Source of the DNA: Neorhizobium alkalisoli
Lineage (GTDB): Bacteria; Pseudomonadota; Alphaproteobacteria; Rhizobiales; Rhizobiaceae
Assembly: GCF_007829835.1 (NCBI RefSeq)
Contig: NZ_VIWP01000009.1
Location: 62,001-126,000, forward strand
Direction: 5' to 3'
DNA: 64,000 nt
The notes below the pieces were generated by a model, which saw only the letters and a program-made list of their open reading frames with translations, ran no database searches and was not told where the DNA came from. Positions within the stretch are counted from its first letter, which is position 1; every line of letters starts with the position of its first letter. A program made the translations under genes and the position numbers. Below, one piece after another: positions 53,710 to 62,195 of the stretch.

Positions 53710-53924
53710 CTCGCTATCTCCAACCGCCCGGCGGCAATTTCGGTGCATCCATCGCCGGATCTGTGCAGTGAAGATTGGACATGGCGTTCGATCGGGATTG
53801 TCGGATCGTGCGATCGCCTGACCGGGGCCCCAAGGGCGCTATCCTACAATAAGCTCGGTCAGACGACGCACATATTCGCCTCAGACAGGGAATGGTCCCA
53901 TGTCGTCAATCTGAGGTTAAAACA

Positions 53925-54173
53925 ATGAAACTCGCACTTGCCGCACTCGGCGTGACCGCACTTTTCGCGTCTTCCGCATTCGCTCTGGACCCCATTCCCG
54001 GTAGCGTTACGTACGGTGGCCAGCCGGCCCACCGCCTGCAGAAGGCTCCCGTCGGAAGCACTTTCGACAACACCTTCTATTCCAACGGCCAGCGCTACAC
54101 CGAGACGTACATGATCCAGCCCGACCGGTCTCTGGTCATAACCAGCCGCATTCGGATCGGAAGCGATCGATAG
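53925..54173 (+). CDS. Small secreted protein, unknown function
   Basis: 82 aa from the Met at 53925 (CTGAGG upstream). Signal peptide KLALAALGVTALFASSAFA, mature part about 63 aa starting LDPIPGSVTYGGQP, rich in polar residues, no Cys. YPGGQPAHRLQKAPVG-like core reads GQPAHRLQKAPVGSTF. Seen by context as a small periplasmic protein; not recognised. Confidence 0.7.
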   Translation: MKLALAALGVTALFASSAFALDPIPGSVTYGGQPAHRLQKAPVGSTFDNTFYSNGQRYTETYMIQPDRSLVITSRIRIGSDR

Positions 54174-54335
54174 TAGGTCGGCATGGAACGGGAACAGCGA
54201 CCGCGCTTTCCGGTATCCGGGGAAAAGCGTGATCGCTTCCGTTTCACCCTCCGAGCGAGCTTCCCTAACGGCTGCCCACGACATTTCGATCCGGGCTACC
54301 GAGACCGTAGGAATCAAGAAAACGTGGAGAAGTTC

Positions 54336-54884
54336 ATGTCACAGGATGAACAGCCGACAACGATCACAGCCTATCTTCGCCCTATCGATCGCGACGGGCT
54401 TCTTGCCTTCGCCAAGCGAGGACGCGACAATCCTGATCGACAGGGCACGAACGTCGTACATACCGTCTGCGAAGGTCAGTATCGCACACTGAGCTATGTC
54501 GGCGATCACGACCCGGTCGTCGTTGACGAGCCCCTGCATCTGTTCGGGCAAGATACCGCGCCGGCACCGGGTGAGATAGCGCTTTCTGGCTTGGGCGGAT
54601 GCCTTGCAGTGGGAATCACCGCGGTTGCGACATTCAGGAACGTCCGGCTCTCTCGCCTCGAACTCCGTATCGAAGGCGACGTCGGAAACACCGCAGCCTG
54701 GGGCGCTGGTGGCGCGCCACGCGAACCCTTCCAGATGGGCTTCCAGGCTATCAGGGTGTCGGTAGACCTCGAAGGCGACGCGACGAGAGAGGAGCTGGAG
54801 GAGATCGTCAGGCAGGCCAACTACTTCTCTCCTGTGGCGAACTCGATGAGGAATCCGATTCCGATGGACGTTTCGCTTTCCTAA
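54336..54884 (+). CDS. OsmC-family protein
   Basis: 182 aa from the Met at 54336 (GGAGAAG upstream). The OsmC fold with SGLGGCLAVGITAVA places the first peroxidatic Cys near 89. The second Cys of OsmC/Ohr peroxidases, usually in a CPV turn, is replaced by Ser (ANYFSPVANSM). OsmC proteins reduce organic peroxides with a Cys pair; loss of the resolving Cys suggests a one-Cys mechanism or a different role. Ends in a hairpin terminator at 54906. Confidence 0.88.
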   Translation: MSQDEQPTTITAYLRPIDRDGLLAFAKRGRDNPDRQGTNVVHTVCEGQYRTLSYVGDHDPVVVDEPLHLFGQDTAPAPGEIALSGLGGCLAVGITAVATFRNVRLSRLELRIEGDVGNTAAWGAGGAPREPFQMGFQAIRVSVDLEGDATREELEEIVRQANYFSPVANSMRNPIPMDVSLS

Positions 54885-55297
54885 CCCCGAGCGCGGCGAC
54901 AAGACAAAGCCGACGGCCTGCAGACGCGAGCCATCGGCTTTTGTGGTTCCAAACCGGAAGCCCGGTGAAAGTGTACCTCACTTCTCAACAAGCCTCAGAC
55001 ACCCGAAAAAATTCGACGCGTGCCATCGCCAGACTGAACGGCAGGCACGGCATGGTCTCGGAAGCGCACGAAGAGCTGCTGCCGCGGGGAACGTTTGCGG
55101 CGGTCGAGGGCAGATAGTGTTCGACATTTTCTTCCCACCGCGGTGTCTGAACGTCTGATAGCGGGATCGGTTATGCGTGTTCCGAGGACCGTATCTCGTC
55201 TGGATACTCGTGAGAGACCGATCGTACTATAGACCAGCAAAGCCTCGCGATATCCGTACCCAAGAGGGACGATCAACTCGAACCCACAGGTAACGAC
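54885..55297. other. Intergenic region with terminator
   Basis: 413 bp after the OsmC gene. Contains the hairpin terminator at 54906-54942; beyond it I see no gene, repeat or clear promoter. Confidence 0.55.
54906..54942 (+). terminator. Intrinsic terminator after the OsmC gene
   Basis: AAAGCCGACGG pairs with CCATCGGCTTTT (one mismatch) around a 14-base loop, 22 bp after the stop and ending in TTTT. Confidence 0.7.
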
Positions 55298-55567
55298 ATG
55301 GCTCTCAAGCTTTCAGAAACCTCCTGCATTTTCAGACAGTCCCCGCTCGGACGGATGAGATCCCGTTCCGCGGCACGTCGCATGCGGGCCGCGAACGACA
55401 ACGTTTTCCGCGTCCGTACCGTCGAGGCGACCCCTGCTGACGATACCCCGTCACTTGCCGATGTCGGTCCTATCCTCGCTCTCATGGCGATCTCGGGCGC
55501 GACCTTTTACATGATCTCCAGCATGCTTTCCGGCTATATCAGATCATTCCCGTCATTCTATCCCTGA
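55298..55567 (+). CDS. Small membrane-associated protein, unknown function
   Basis: 89 aa, AGGTAA 6-8 bases upstream. Basic N-terminal half (RSAARRMRAANDNVFRVRTV) and one hydrophobic segment near 60-80 (VGPILALMAISGATFYMIS). RAANDNV is a phrase frequent in small alphaproteobacterial proteins. Followed 67 bp later by the UBP-type zinc finger gene. No function can be named. Confidence 0.6.
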   Translation: MALKLSETSCIFRQSPLGRMRSRSAARRMRAANDNVFRVRTVEATPADDTPSLADVGPILALMAISGATFYMISSMLSGYIRSFPSFYP

Positions 55568-55634
55568 GACACGCTCAGCGTCCGAGGCCGCCTGAAGGCC
55601 GCCTTATCACGTGCTGAAAATGAAGGATCACACC

Positions 55635-55931
55635 ATGTGCACGCATAGCCGATCGATCAGGAGCGTACGGCCCAAGACGCTGGGATGCGAAGAGTGCCTC
55701 GCGGAGGGTATGACGTGGTTCCATCTCCGCGTGTGCCGCGAATGCGGACACGTCGGCTGCTGCGACCAATCGCAGGGCAGGCACGCGACAGCGCATTTCC
55801 ACCACACTGGACATGCAGTGATCGAGGGCTACGATCCGCCGGAAGGCTGGGGCTGGTGCTACATCGATGAAGAGTTTGTTGAGCTCCCCGATCAGTCGCC
55901 CCGGCTCGGCCCGATACCCCGATATTATTGA
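55635..55931 (+). CDS. UBP-type zinc finger protein
   Basis: 98 aa from the Met at 55635 (AAGGA upstream). Spaced ligands CEECLAEGMTW, CRECGHVGCCDQSQGRHATA and HFHHTGHAVI form a complete UBP-type zinc finger (the ubiquitin-binding fold of deubiquitinases), here standing alone. In bacteria such fingers are encoded beside or fused to FAD-dependent thioredoxin-reductase-like enzymes; here the neighbour is such a gene, convergent at 55974. Role unknown; probably a redox or protein-interaction partner. Confidence 0.87.
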   Translation: MCTHSRSIRSVRPKTLGCEECLAEGMTWFHLRVCRECGHVGCCDQSQGRHATAHFHHTGHAVIEGYDPPEGWGWCYIDEEFVELPDQSPRLGPIPRYY

Positions 55932-55973
55932 GACGAGCCGTTCGCGGTTCCATCCTGCAGAAACCTGGCGCAT

Positions 55974-57632
55974 CTACCAGGCTTTGGCTAGAAACTGGTG
56001 GATCGCGGCGACGACCACCGACCCCTCCCCCACGGCGGAGGCGACCCTCTTGATGGATCCCGAGCGGACGTCCCCGACGGCAAAGACCCCGGGCTTGCTC
56101 GTGCGGAAAGGCGTGGAAGGCGTGGCCAGTTCTCCCTCGTCCGGAAACCCGGTCTCCACGAAACCGCTCCGATCGAGTTCCACGCATCCCGCCAGCCACT
56201 CGGTATTCGGCGATGCGCCGATCATCACGAACAAGTTGGTCGCCGGGCGCTCGAAAGACTGTCCGGTTTTCCTGTTGCTCCAGCTCACGCCCTGGAGACC
56301 GTTTTCACCGTGAAGCCCGGTGATGTCCGACGTCTCGTGGAGAGTGATGTGTTGTGAATTTCTTATTCTCTGAACGAGATAGTCCGACATGGTGGAGGAA
56401 ATGCCGCTGCGCATGACCATGTTCACGTGCCTCGCGGTGCGAGACAGGAACACCGCCGCTTGCCCGGCCGAGTTTCCACCCCCGACGATAACGACTTCCT
56501 GCGCCGAGCAAAGGTTGCCCTCCATCGCGGTCGCGGCATAGTGGATGCCCTGCCCCTCGAAACGTTCGTAATTTGGCAGATCGAGTGTCCTGTAACGAGC
56601 GCCCGTCGCGACGACCACCGCTTTCGCCCGCACGGTGCAGCCATCGGACAGACCGATCTCGAACGGCTTCTTCGAGCAGTCGAGCGAGACCGTGCTTCGC
56701 GAGACGCAGATGCGCGCGCCGAACTTCTGCGCCTGGATATGCGCCCGCCCGGCCAGGGCTTCACCTGATATTCCGGTCGGGAACCCGAGATAGTTTTCGA
56801 TTTTCGACGACGTTCCCGCCTGCCCGCCTGGCGCGAGCGTTTCCACGACGATCGTCCTCAGCCCCTCCGAGGCCGCATAGACCGCGGAAGCGAGACCCGA
56901 CGGGCCGGCCCCAAGGACTGCGACATCGTAGACGACACCCTCCTCCGGTGGCTCGAAGAGTCCCAGCTCCTCGGCGAGCCTTTCATCGGAAGGCTTCGAC
57001 AACACCTGCCGATCCGGCTTGACCAGCGCCGGAAGCGCCGAAAGCGGGATGGAAAGCTCCTGCATCGCGTTCGCCGCCCCCGGATCTACCACGACGTCCA
57101 GCACTTCGACGGGATAAAGGTTTCGGGTGAGGAAGCGCTGTATGCGGAGCAGTTCCGAGCTGTCACGGTGGCCGACGAGTACACCGCCGCCCTTGAGATG
57201 GCGGACAAGTCCTGCCCTGCGCAGGATATAGGCTCGCATGATCATCTCGCCGATATCGGGCTCGCCCGTTATCAGGGCGCGGAACATGTCGTGGGGAACC
57301 CGGATGAACTGAGTACCCGCGATCAGTTTGCCGGACAGGAGAGTGTTGCGATCATTGAACATGTTGTGCTCGCCGCTGAACTGGCCGGCGCGATAGCTGT
57401 AGAGATACTGTCGTCCCTCGATTGGATGCTCGGCATGCACCTCCAATTCGCCGTTCAGAATCAAATACAGGTCCAGCGCCCGATCGCCTCGTGTGAAGGC
57501 GATGCTGTCTTCGTGCACGACCTGATGCTCACCATAAGGCCGAACCCGGTCGATCGTGTCCTGAGGAAGGACCGGGTAAGTCTGCGCTTCGCGTCGCCAT
57601 GGGTCCGACGGATCGTTGAGCATAACGTTCAT
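55974..57632 (-). CDS. Cyclic-nucleotide-binding-domain plus thioredoxin-reductase-like flavoprotein
   Basis: 552 aa. Residues 20-140 are a cNMP-binding beta-barrel (LILNGELEVHAEH, GQFSGEHNMFND); 240-552 is a thioredoxin reductase-like FAD/NAD(P)H domain with AVLGAGPSGLASAVYAA, GGGNSAGQAAVFLSR and VFAVGDVRSG. At the position of the CATC redox pair the text reads AATAM, so the dithiol is missing. Possibly a sensor or an oxidoreductase with another partner. Third gene of the minus-strand transcript EmrB-EmrA-this (10-bp gap). The UBP finger gene is convergent with it. Confidence 0.88.
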   Translation of the reverse strand: MNVMLNDPSDPWRREAQTYPVLPQDTIDRVRPYGEHQVVHEDSIAFTRGDRALDLYLILNGELEVHAEHPIEGRQYLYSYRAGQFSGEHNMFNDRNTLLSGKLIAGTQFIRVPHDMFRALITGEPDIGEMIMRAYILRRAGLVRHLKGGGVLVGHRDSSELLRIQRFLTRNLYPVEVLDVVVDPGAANAMQELSIPLSALPALVKPDRQVLSKPSDERLAEELGLFEPPEEGVVYDVAVLGAGPSGLASAVYAASEGLRTIVVETLAPGGQAGTSSKIENYLGFPTGISGEALAGRAHIQAQKFGARICVSRSTVSLDCSKKPFEIGLSDGCTVRAKAVVVATGARYRTLDLPNYERFEGQGIHYAATAMEGNLCSAQEVVIVGGGNSAGQAAVFLSRTARHVNMVMRSGISSTMSDYLVQRIRNSQHITLHETSDITGLHGENGLQGVSWSNRKTGQSFERPATNLFVMIGASPNTEWLAGCVELDRSGFVETGFPDEGELATPSTPFRTSKPGVFAVGDVRSGSIKRVASAVGEGSVVVAAIHQFLAKAW

Positions 57633-57642
57633 GATGGTCTCC

Positions 57643-58782
57643 TCAATGGCTCTTTTGGTCGGTGTTTAGAGAGGCGGTATCGACGTGGGCTTCGACGGAC
57701 ATTCCCGGTCCCAGCCTCTCGATTCCAGGCTGGTTCGGATCGATCTTGATGCGGACCGCGATACGTTGCGGGATCTTGGTGAAGTTGCCGATGGCGTTGT
57801 CCGTGCGCAGGACGGAAAACTCGGACCCGGCCGCCGGAGATATGTCTTCAACGGTGCCTTCGAAGCGAGACCCGGCCAGCGCGTCGACAAAGAACCACGC
57901 CCGTTGTCCAGGCCGGACCGCACCCGACTGGGCTTCTTTGAAGTTGGCGACTACCCACCGGGCTTTGGGAACGAGGAAAGTGAGCTGGCTGCCGTTGGTG
58001 ACATATTGCCCCAAGTGGGCGGTTACGTCGCTTAGCCTCCCGTCTTCGGGTGCCGTGACGGTCGTGTAGCCAAGGTTGATTTCTGCTAGCTGGAGCCTGG
58101 CCCTCGCGCTTTCCACGTTGGCCCCGAGCGCCGCTTTGTTCACCTCGGCGGCCTTGAGTGCCTGTTCCGCGCTGCCCCGTCCCGCGTCAGCCTCTTGGAG
58201 AGCGGCCGTAGCGACACCAAGCGCCGCCCGGGCGGCGTCTTCCGTACTGATGGAGCCAGACCCCTTGTCCGCGAGCTGGGACGCACGTTTGAAGTCCGCG
58301 TCAGCCTTGACGAGTTGAGCGCCCGCGCTCGAGATCTTTGCTTCCGCGGTCGCGATGTCGAGCCGCCTCTGGGCGATCGCTTGCTGGTTGTTTGCGAGAT
58401 TCGAGACTGCGATATCGAGGTCTGCGCGGGCGGCCGCAACTTGAGCCTTGTAAACCCGGTCATCTATCCGAAGCACGACGTCGCCCCGATTGATCGCCGA
58501 GTAGTCCCGTACGGCGATCTCGGAAATGTATCCCGTCACCTGCGGGCTGATTATCGTGGTCCGCCCCCGCACGTAGGCGTTGTCGGTCTTGACGACGGAA
58601 GTCGAAAACGGGGGCAACTGCCAGGCCACGAGTATGGCAGCCATGCCTGCGCCTACCACTAACAACGCGAAGGCCTTTGTCAGAAGGCTGCTGATCTTGG
58701 GCTGCCATTGTCGTGGTGGCGCGGTTGGCGCATCAGCTGCTCTGTCGGCCTGCGCAGTGATGATTGGGGAGACCGCGTTCAT
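57643..58782 (-). CDS. EmrA-type membrane fusion protein
   Basis: 379 aa. One N-terminal membrane span (about 35-55, LLVVGAGMAAILVAWQLPPF-like region), then lipoyl half (ISPQVTGYISEIAVRDYSAIN), long coiled-coil hairpin (100-230) and the second half TAPEDGRLSDVTAHLGQY. Membrane adaptor of an MFS drug efflux complex reaching toward the outer membrane. Its start overlaps the EmrB-type gene by 4 bp. Likely exports hydrophobic toxic compounds. Confidence 0.9.
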   Translation of the reverse strand: MNAVSPIITAQADRAADAPTAPPRQWQPKISSLLTKAFALLVVGAGMAAILVAWQLPPFSTSVVKTDNAYVRGRTTIISPQVTGYISEIAVRDYSAINRGDVVLRIDDRVYKAQVAAARADLDIAVSNLANNQQAIAQRRLDIATAEAKISSAGAQLVKADADFKRASQLADKGSGSISTEDAARAALGVATAALQEADAGRGSAEQALKAAEVNKAALGANVESARARLQLAEINLGYTTVTAPEDGRLSDVTAHLGQYVTNGSQLTFLVPKARWVVANFKEAQSGAVRPGQRAWFFVDALAGSRFEGTVEDISPAAGSEFSVLRTDNAIGNFTKIPQRIAVRIKIDPNQPGIERLGPGMSVEAHVDTASLNTDQKSH

Positions 58783-60482
58783 GATGGCTTACTCCGATAT
58801 TGTTTGAAGAGGCTGACCGCGATGAACGCCAGCAGGGCAACTGCGCCTGCTGATGCCGCCAGCGATATTGCCGTGAAGACGTCGATGTACGCGGCGACCC
58901 GCGCGTATTGGGTGACCTGTTGGGAAAGGGCCGCGACGCCCTCGGCGGATCGCGTCGCCGGATCCGTGATGACCGGAGCGTATCGGGCGGCAAGGGTGGA
59001 CAGAAGCGCCGCCACTTCGGGATCGGACCGTGTCGCCTGGGCGGCGTAGGCTCCGAGGTGATACTGCTGTGCGTGGAAGAGATATGTCTGGGTGAACGCG
59101 TTGCCCGTCAATGTCCCCACCGACTGCGTGACGTTGAACAGCGCGATGAAGCTCGTCATCCGCACCCCGCCATCGGCCAGGACCCGCCCGAGCCCGAAGA
59201 TGAAGACCGGACCTATAAAGAGGGTGCCAGCGAAGGCGATAAGCGGCTGGCTGACCAGCAACTGGGGAACCCGGGTCGACACGCTCGATCCGGTGTCGAT
59301 GTAGGTCGCCACGGCGACGAGCGCCAACGCGCCGAAAACCATAAGCGGTAGACGCGGCGGCGCGACGATCAGCGCCGCGGCGACCAGGCCCACGACCGCA
59401 CCGACGAAAATTGCGCCGGTCAGGGGTCTGGTATCGTCGTTCGTCAAGCCGAAGTCGCGCAGCATCGTCAGGATTCCGATCGTTTGCTCGGACTGGACGA
59501 ACCTGCATAGGACGGCGATCAGCGCCCAGCCGACAAACGTCCCGGCCGAAAGCCATTTCACGTCGATGAGCGGCTTCGCCCTGCGGGCCTCGATGAAGAA
59601 AAACAGCGCGAAGCACGGGAGGCATGCGGCGAAGAACCAGCCGATCCAGGCGACGTTGGTCCACCAGAGGTAGCTCCCGAGGCCCATCGCCGAGCCGAAC
59701 ATGACGAAACCGACCGCGTATAGGCTGAAGCTAAGGGCATCCAACGGTTCGAACGCTTTCGACCGCACCCCGGGCGGAAGACGAACGATCGAGACGATAC
59801 CAAGCGCGGCGAGTGAGAGACCCAGTTCGAAGAGGTAAAGCCCGTTCCAGTTTCCCAAGGCCAGGAAGTCCTTTGGAACGAGCCAGGCGAGAGGCAACGA
59901 AAGCTGCGGTGTTCCGACGCCGAGACAGACGGCCCTTAGCCTGTGAGCGGCGGGAAAGGCCTGCATCATGTAGAAGACGCCGAGTGTGGTAAGCGCTGAA
60001 GCCGATACCCCGCTCGCCGCTCGCACAAGTATGGCTCCGGCCAACCCATTGACGAATAGATGCGACGTGATCAGGACGGCCTGCAGGGCCAGGAACACCA
60101 TGCAGAACGACCTTACCCCGAACTGCTGGCGGTATTTGACGAGAATGCAGCCAGTGATCGCGTTCGTTACGAAATAGGCTGCGGGGAGCCAGGCCACCTC
60201 ACTGAGATCAAGCCCCAGCGATCCCTGGATATAGGGGAGGTTGGCGGCAACGATCGCGTTTCCCAGAGCTCCGGTAATCCCGATGATGACGGCCGTTAAA
60301 CCGTATATGGCACGACGGCCGGCCGGGTGGTCGGGGAACCCCGGAGACCCCGGCAATGCGGGCCTTTGGCCCTCCGGATAGTCGAAGCTTTCGTCATCGT
60401 GATAGAAATGCTGCCGGGCGGTCTGGACATCGGACCGTGCCTCGTCTTTCGCCAGCTCAGAAGGGGCAACTCCCACGAACAC
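58779..60482 (-). CDS. EmrB-type MFS drug efflux permease (DHA2, 14-TM)
   Basis: 567 aa. A ~55-residue polar N-terminus, then about 14 hydrophobic spans. Motif-like AYFVTNAITGCILVKYRQQF and GTPQLSLPLAWLVP lie in the first half; the stretch GFVMFGSAMGLGSYLWW and the DHA2-size architecture support the call. First gene of the EmrB-EmrA-flavoprotein transcript. Inverted repeat GGTCAC-N14-GTGACC at 60502-60527 just upstream may bind a regulator. No adjacent transcription factor. Confidence 0.87.
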   Translation of the reverse strand: MFVGVAPSELAKDEARSDVQTARQHFYHDDESFDYPEGQRPALPGSPGFPDHPAGRRAIYGLTAVIIGITGALGNAIVAANLPYIQGSLGLDLSEVAWLPAAYFVTNAITGCILVKYRQQFGVRSFCMVFLALQAVLITSHLFVNGLAGAILVRAASGVSASALTTLGVFYMMQAFPAAHRLRAVCLGVGTPQLSLPLAWLVPKDFLALGNWNGLYLFELGLSLAALGIVSIVRLPPGVRSKAFEPLDALSFSLYAVGFVMFGSAMGLGSYLWWTNVAWIGWFFAACLPCFALFFFIEARRAKPLIDVKWLSAGTFVGWALIAVLCRFVQSEQTIGILTMLRDFGLTNDDTRPLTGAIFVGAVVGLVAAALIVAPPRLPLMVFGALALVAVATYIDTGSSVSTRVPQLLVSQPLIAFAGTLFIGPVFIFGLGRVLADGGVRMTSFIALFNVTQSVGTLTGNAFTQTYLFHAQQYHLGAYAAQATRSDPEVAALLSTLAARYAPVITDPATRSAEGVAALSQQVTQYARVAAYIDVFTAISLAASAGAVALLAFIAVSLFKQYRSKPS

Positions 60483-60806
60483 ATGCCTTTTCGGTTAGTC
60501 TGGTCACCCGCCTTGGCTGGCGTGACCTGAAAAATCTGTTGGCCATGAGGTCGGATTGACTGGCCCGCGAGGAACCTAGCTGTGCCCGGCGGGTCCTTAT
60601 TGAACGATCCTGCCTCGGGGATATCGGTGGTCGGGCGACCGCGATGCCGTACGCCACAACGAAGGAAGAGGTTTTTACGACAGGAAAGGAATCCGGAGTT
60701 CAGGCTCAGGGAGGGCAATCCGCAAGCGTGAGCCTGCGCCGACATCTTACAAGATCGCGGCGGCCTGCTGTCCTATTCCAATCCCGACCTTGAAGGAGAT
60801 CGGACA
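60483..60806. other. Intergenic region between EmrB and small membrane protein
   Basis: 324 bp between divergent genes. Contains the inverted repeat GGTCAC/GTGACC (60502-60527). No gene seen. Confidence 0.5.
60502..60527. promoter_or_regulatory. Inverted repeat in front of emrB-type gene
   Basis: 6-bp arms GGTCAC and GTGACC separated by 14 bases, about 20 bp before the EmrB-type start on the minus strand. Could be an operator or a leader hairpin; short arms, low confidence. Confidence 0.35.
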
Positions 60807-61031
60807 ATGGAATCGGATACCCGTTATCGCGCCTCTCATCCCCAGGCTTGGCCGATCATCGCGGTTTATGGCGCGGTCGTGATGGGTGTAGCCGCCCACA
60901 GCTACTTAAACCACGAAAGAAGCGACCGCGCTTCCGCTTCGTCCACGTCAATCGCAGCGGCCGACATCAGTCCCCTTTTTCCCCATCCGTATTCCTCGGG
61001 GACAAGACATTCGATCGAGCCCACGGAATAA
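60807..61031 (+). CDS. Small membrane protein, unknown function
   Basis: 74 aa with a strong GAAGGAGA ribosome site 7-8 bases upstream. One hydrophobic stretch at 15-31 (WPIIAVYGAVVMGVAA), then SYLNHERSDRASASSTS and a proline/serine-rich tail. Structure resembles the 63-aa protein at 17782 in layout only. No family recognised. Confidence 0.65.
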   Translation: MESDTRYRASHPQAWPIIAVYGAVVMGVAAHSYLNHERSDRASASSTSIAAADISPLFPHPYSSGTRHSIEPTE

Positions 61032-61151
61032 CGGCCGAGCGCCGACCGCCATGTCGGTGACCTGTCCGCGGGAATCGTTTGTACCCGAATCTACAATAAT
61101 CCGTCCGGGTCCCTCCCTAAGTTCGCTGCATGCCGAGACCCGGCACGAACG

Positions 61152-62132
61152 ATGGAGCGACTTGTGACCTACGACCTTTCCCGCCGACAGACACTCATTG
61201 CAGGGGCAGCCGTCTCTTTTTCTATGTTTGTCCCGGTAGCCGAAGCAGCCGACCAGAAACGCAAAGAAGATCTCAAAGGAGAATTCGAAATGACCGAAGC
61301 ATTCGTGAAGACCAAGGAAGGCGTGGAGCTGTACTACAAGGACTGGGGTCCCAAGGACGCCCAGCCGATCGTCTTCCACCACGGCTGGCCGCTGTCTTCG
61401 GACGACTGGGACACCCAGATGCTGTTCTTCCTTGCCAAAGGCTACCGCGTCGTCGCCCATGACCGTCGCGGTCACGGCCGCTCCTCGCAGGTCGCCGACG
61501 GCCACACGATCGAGCAGTACGCTGCGGACGCCAACGCCGTCTACGAGCACCTGAACCTCAAGAACGCTGTCCACATCGGACATTCCACCGGTGGTGGTGA
61601 GGTCGCGCGCTACGTCGCGAAATACGGCGAGCCGCAGAAGCGCGTCGCCAAGGCGGTCCTCGTCAGCGCCATTCCGCCGCTGATGCTCAAGACCGAAACG
61701 AACCCCGGCGGCCTCCCGGTCGAAGTCTTCGACGGCCTCCGCAACGCTCTCGCCGCCAACCGCGCCCAGTTCTTCCTCGACCTGCCGACCGGCCCGTTCT
61801 ACGGCTTCAACCGCCCGGGTGCCACGATTTCCCAGGGTACCATTAAGAATTGGTGGCGACAGGGCATGATGGGCGGCGCAAAGGCCCACTACGACGGCAT
61901 CAAGGCTTTCTCCGAGACCGATCAGACCGAAGACCTCAAGAAGATCACCGTGCCGACGCTGGTTATGCACGGCGACGACGACCAGATCGTCCCGATCGAC
62001 GATGCGGCTCGCCTGTCCGTCAAGCTCCTCAAGAACGGCACCCTCAAGGTATATCCGGGCTACCCGCACGGTATGCTGACGACCCACGCGGACGTCATCA
62101 ATCCGGATCTCCTCGCCTTCGTGAAGGGCTGA
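61152..62132 (+). CDS. Alpha/beta hydrolase with Tat signal (non-haem chloroperoxidase/esterase-like)
   Basis: 326 aa. The N-terminus has a twin-arginine signal (SRRQTLIAGAAV) ending near VAEAAD. Then the hydrolase: HHGWPLSSDDW, the nucleophile in GHSTGGGE, GDDDQIVPID and PHGMLTTH (catalytic His). This is the cofactor-free haloperoxidase/arylesterase group, usually ~275 aa and cytosolic. A strong AAAGGAG at 61275-61281 stands before an internal ATG (61290), which would give a 280-aa protein without the export signal, so both forms may be made. Followed by the hairpin at 62146. Confidence 0.88.
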   Translation: MERLVTYDLSRRQTLIAGAAVSFSMFVPVAEAADQKRKEDLKGEFEMTEAFVKTKEGVELYYKDWGPKDAQPIVFHHGWPLSSDDWDTQMLFFLAKGYRVVAHDRRGHGRSSQVADGHTIEQYAADANAVYEHLNLKNAVHIGHSTGGGEVARYVAKYGEPQKRVAKAVLVSAIPPLMLKTETNPGGLPVEVFDGLRNALAANRAQFFLDLPTGPFYGFNRPGATISQGTIKNWWRQGMMGGAKAHYDGIKAFSETDQTEDLKKITVPTLVMHGDDDQIVPIDDAARLSVKLLKNGTLKVYPGYPHGMLTTHADVINPDLLAFVKG

Positions 62133-62145
62133 CGACACAACGCCA

Positions 62146-62180
62146 TCGCGGACATACCGGATGCGCCGGTGTGTCCGCGA
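62146..62180. terminator. Hairpin between convergent genes
   Basis: A 15-bp stem with one G-T wobble and a 5-base loop between the hydrolase (ends 62132, plus) and the PAS protein (ends 62196, minus). Probably a bidirectional terminator. Confidence 0.6.
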
Positions 62181-62195
62181 TGACTGTAGGCTGCG

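Noticed and set aside
60948..62138. 396-codon minus-strand open frame opposite the Tat hydrolase
   Set aside because: Val/Asp/Arg-rich antisense translation; the plus-strand hydrolase has all catalytic motifs.
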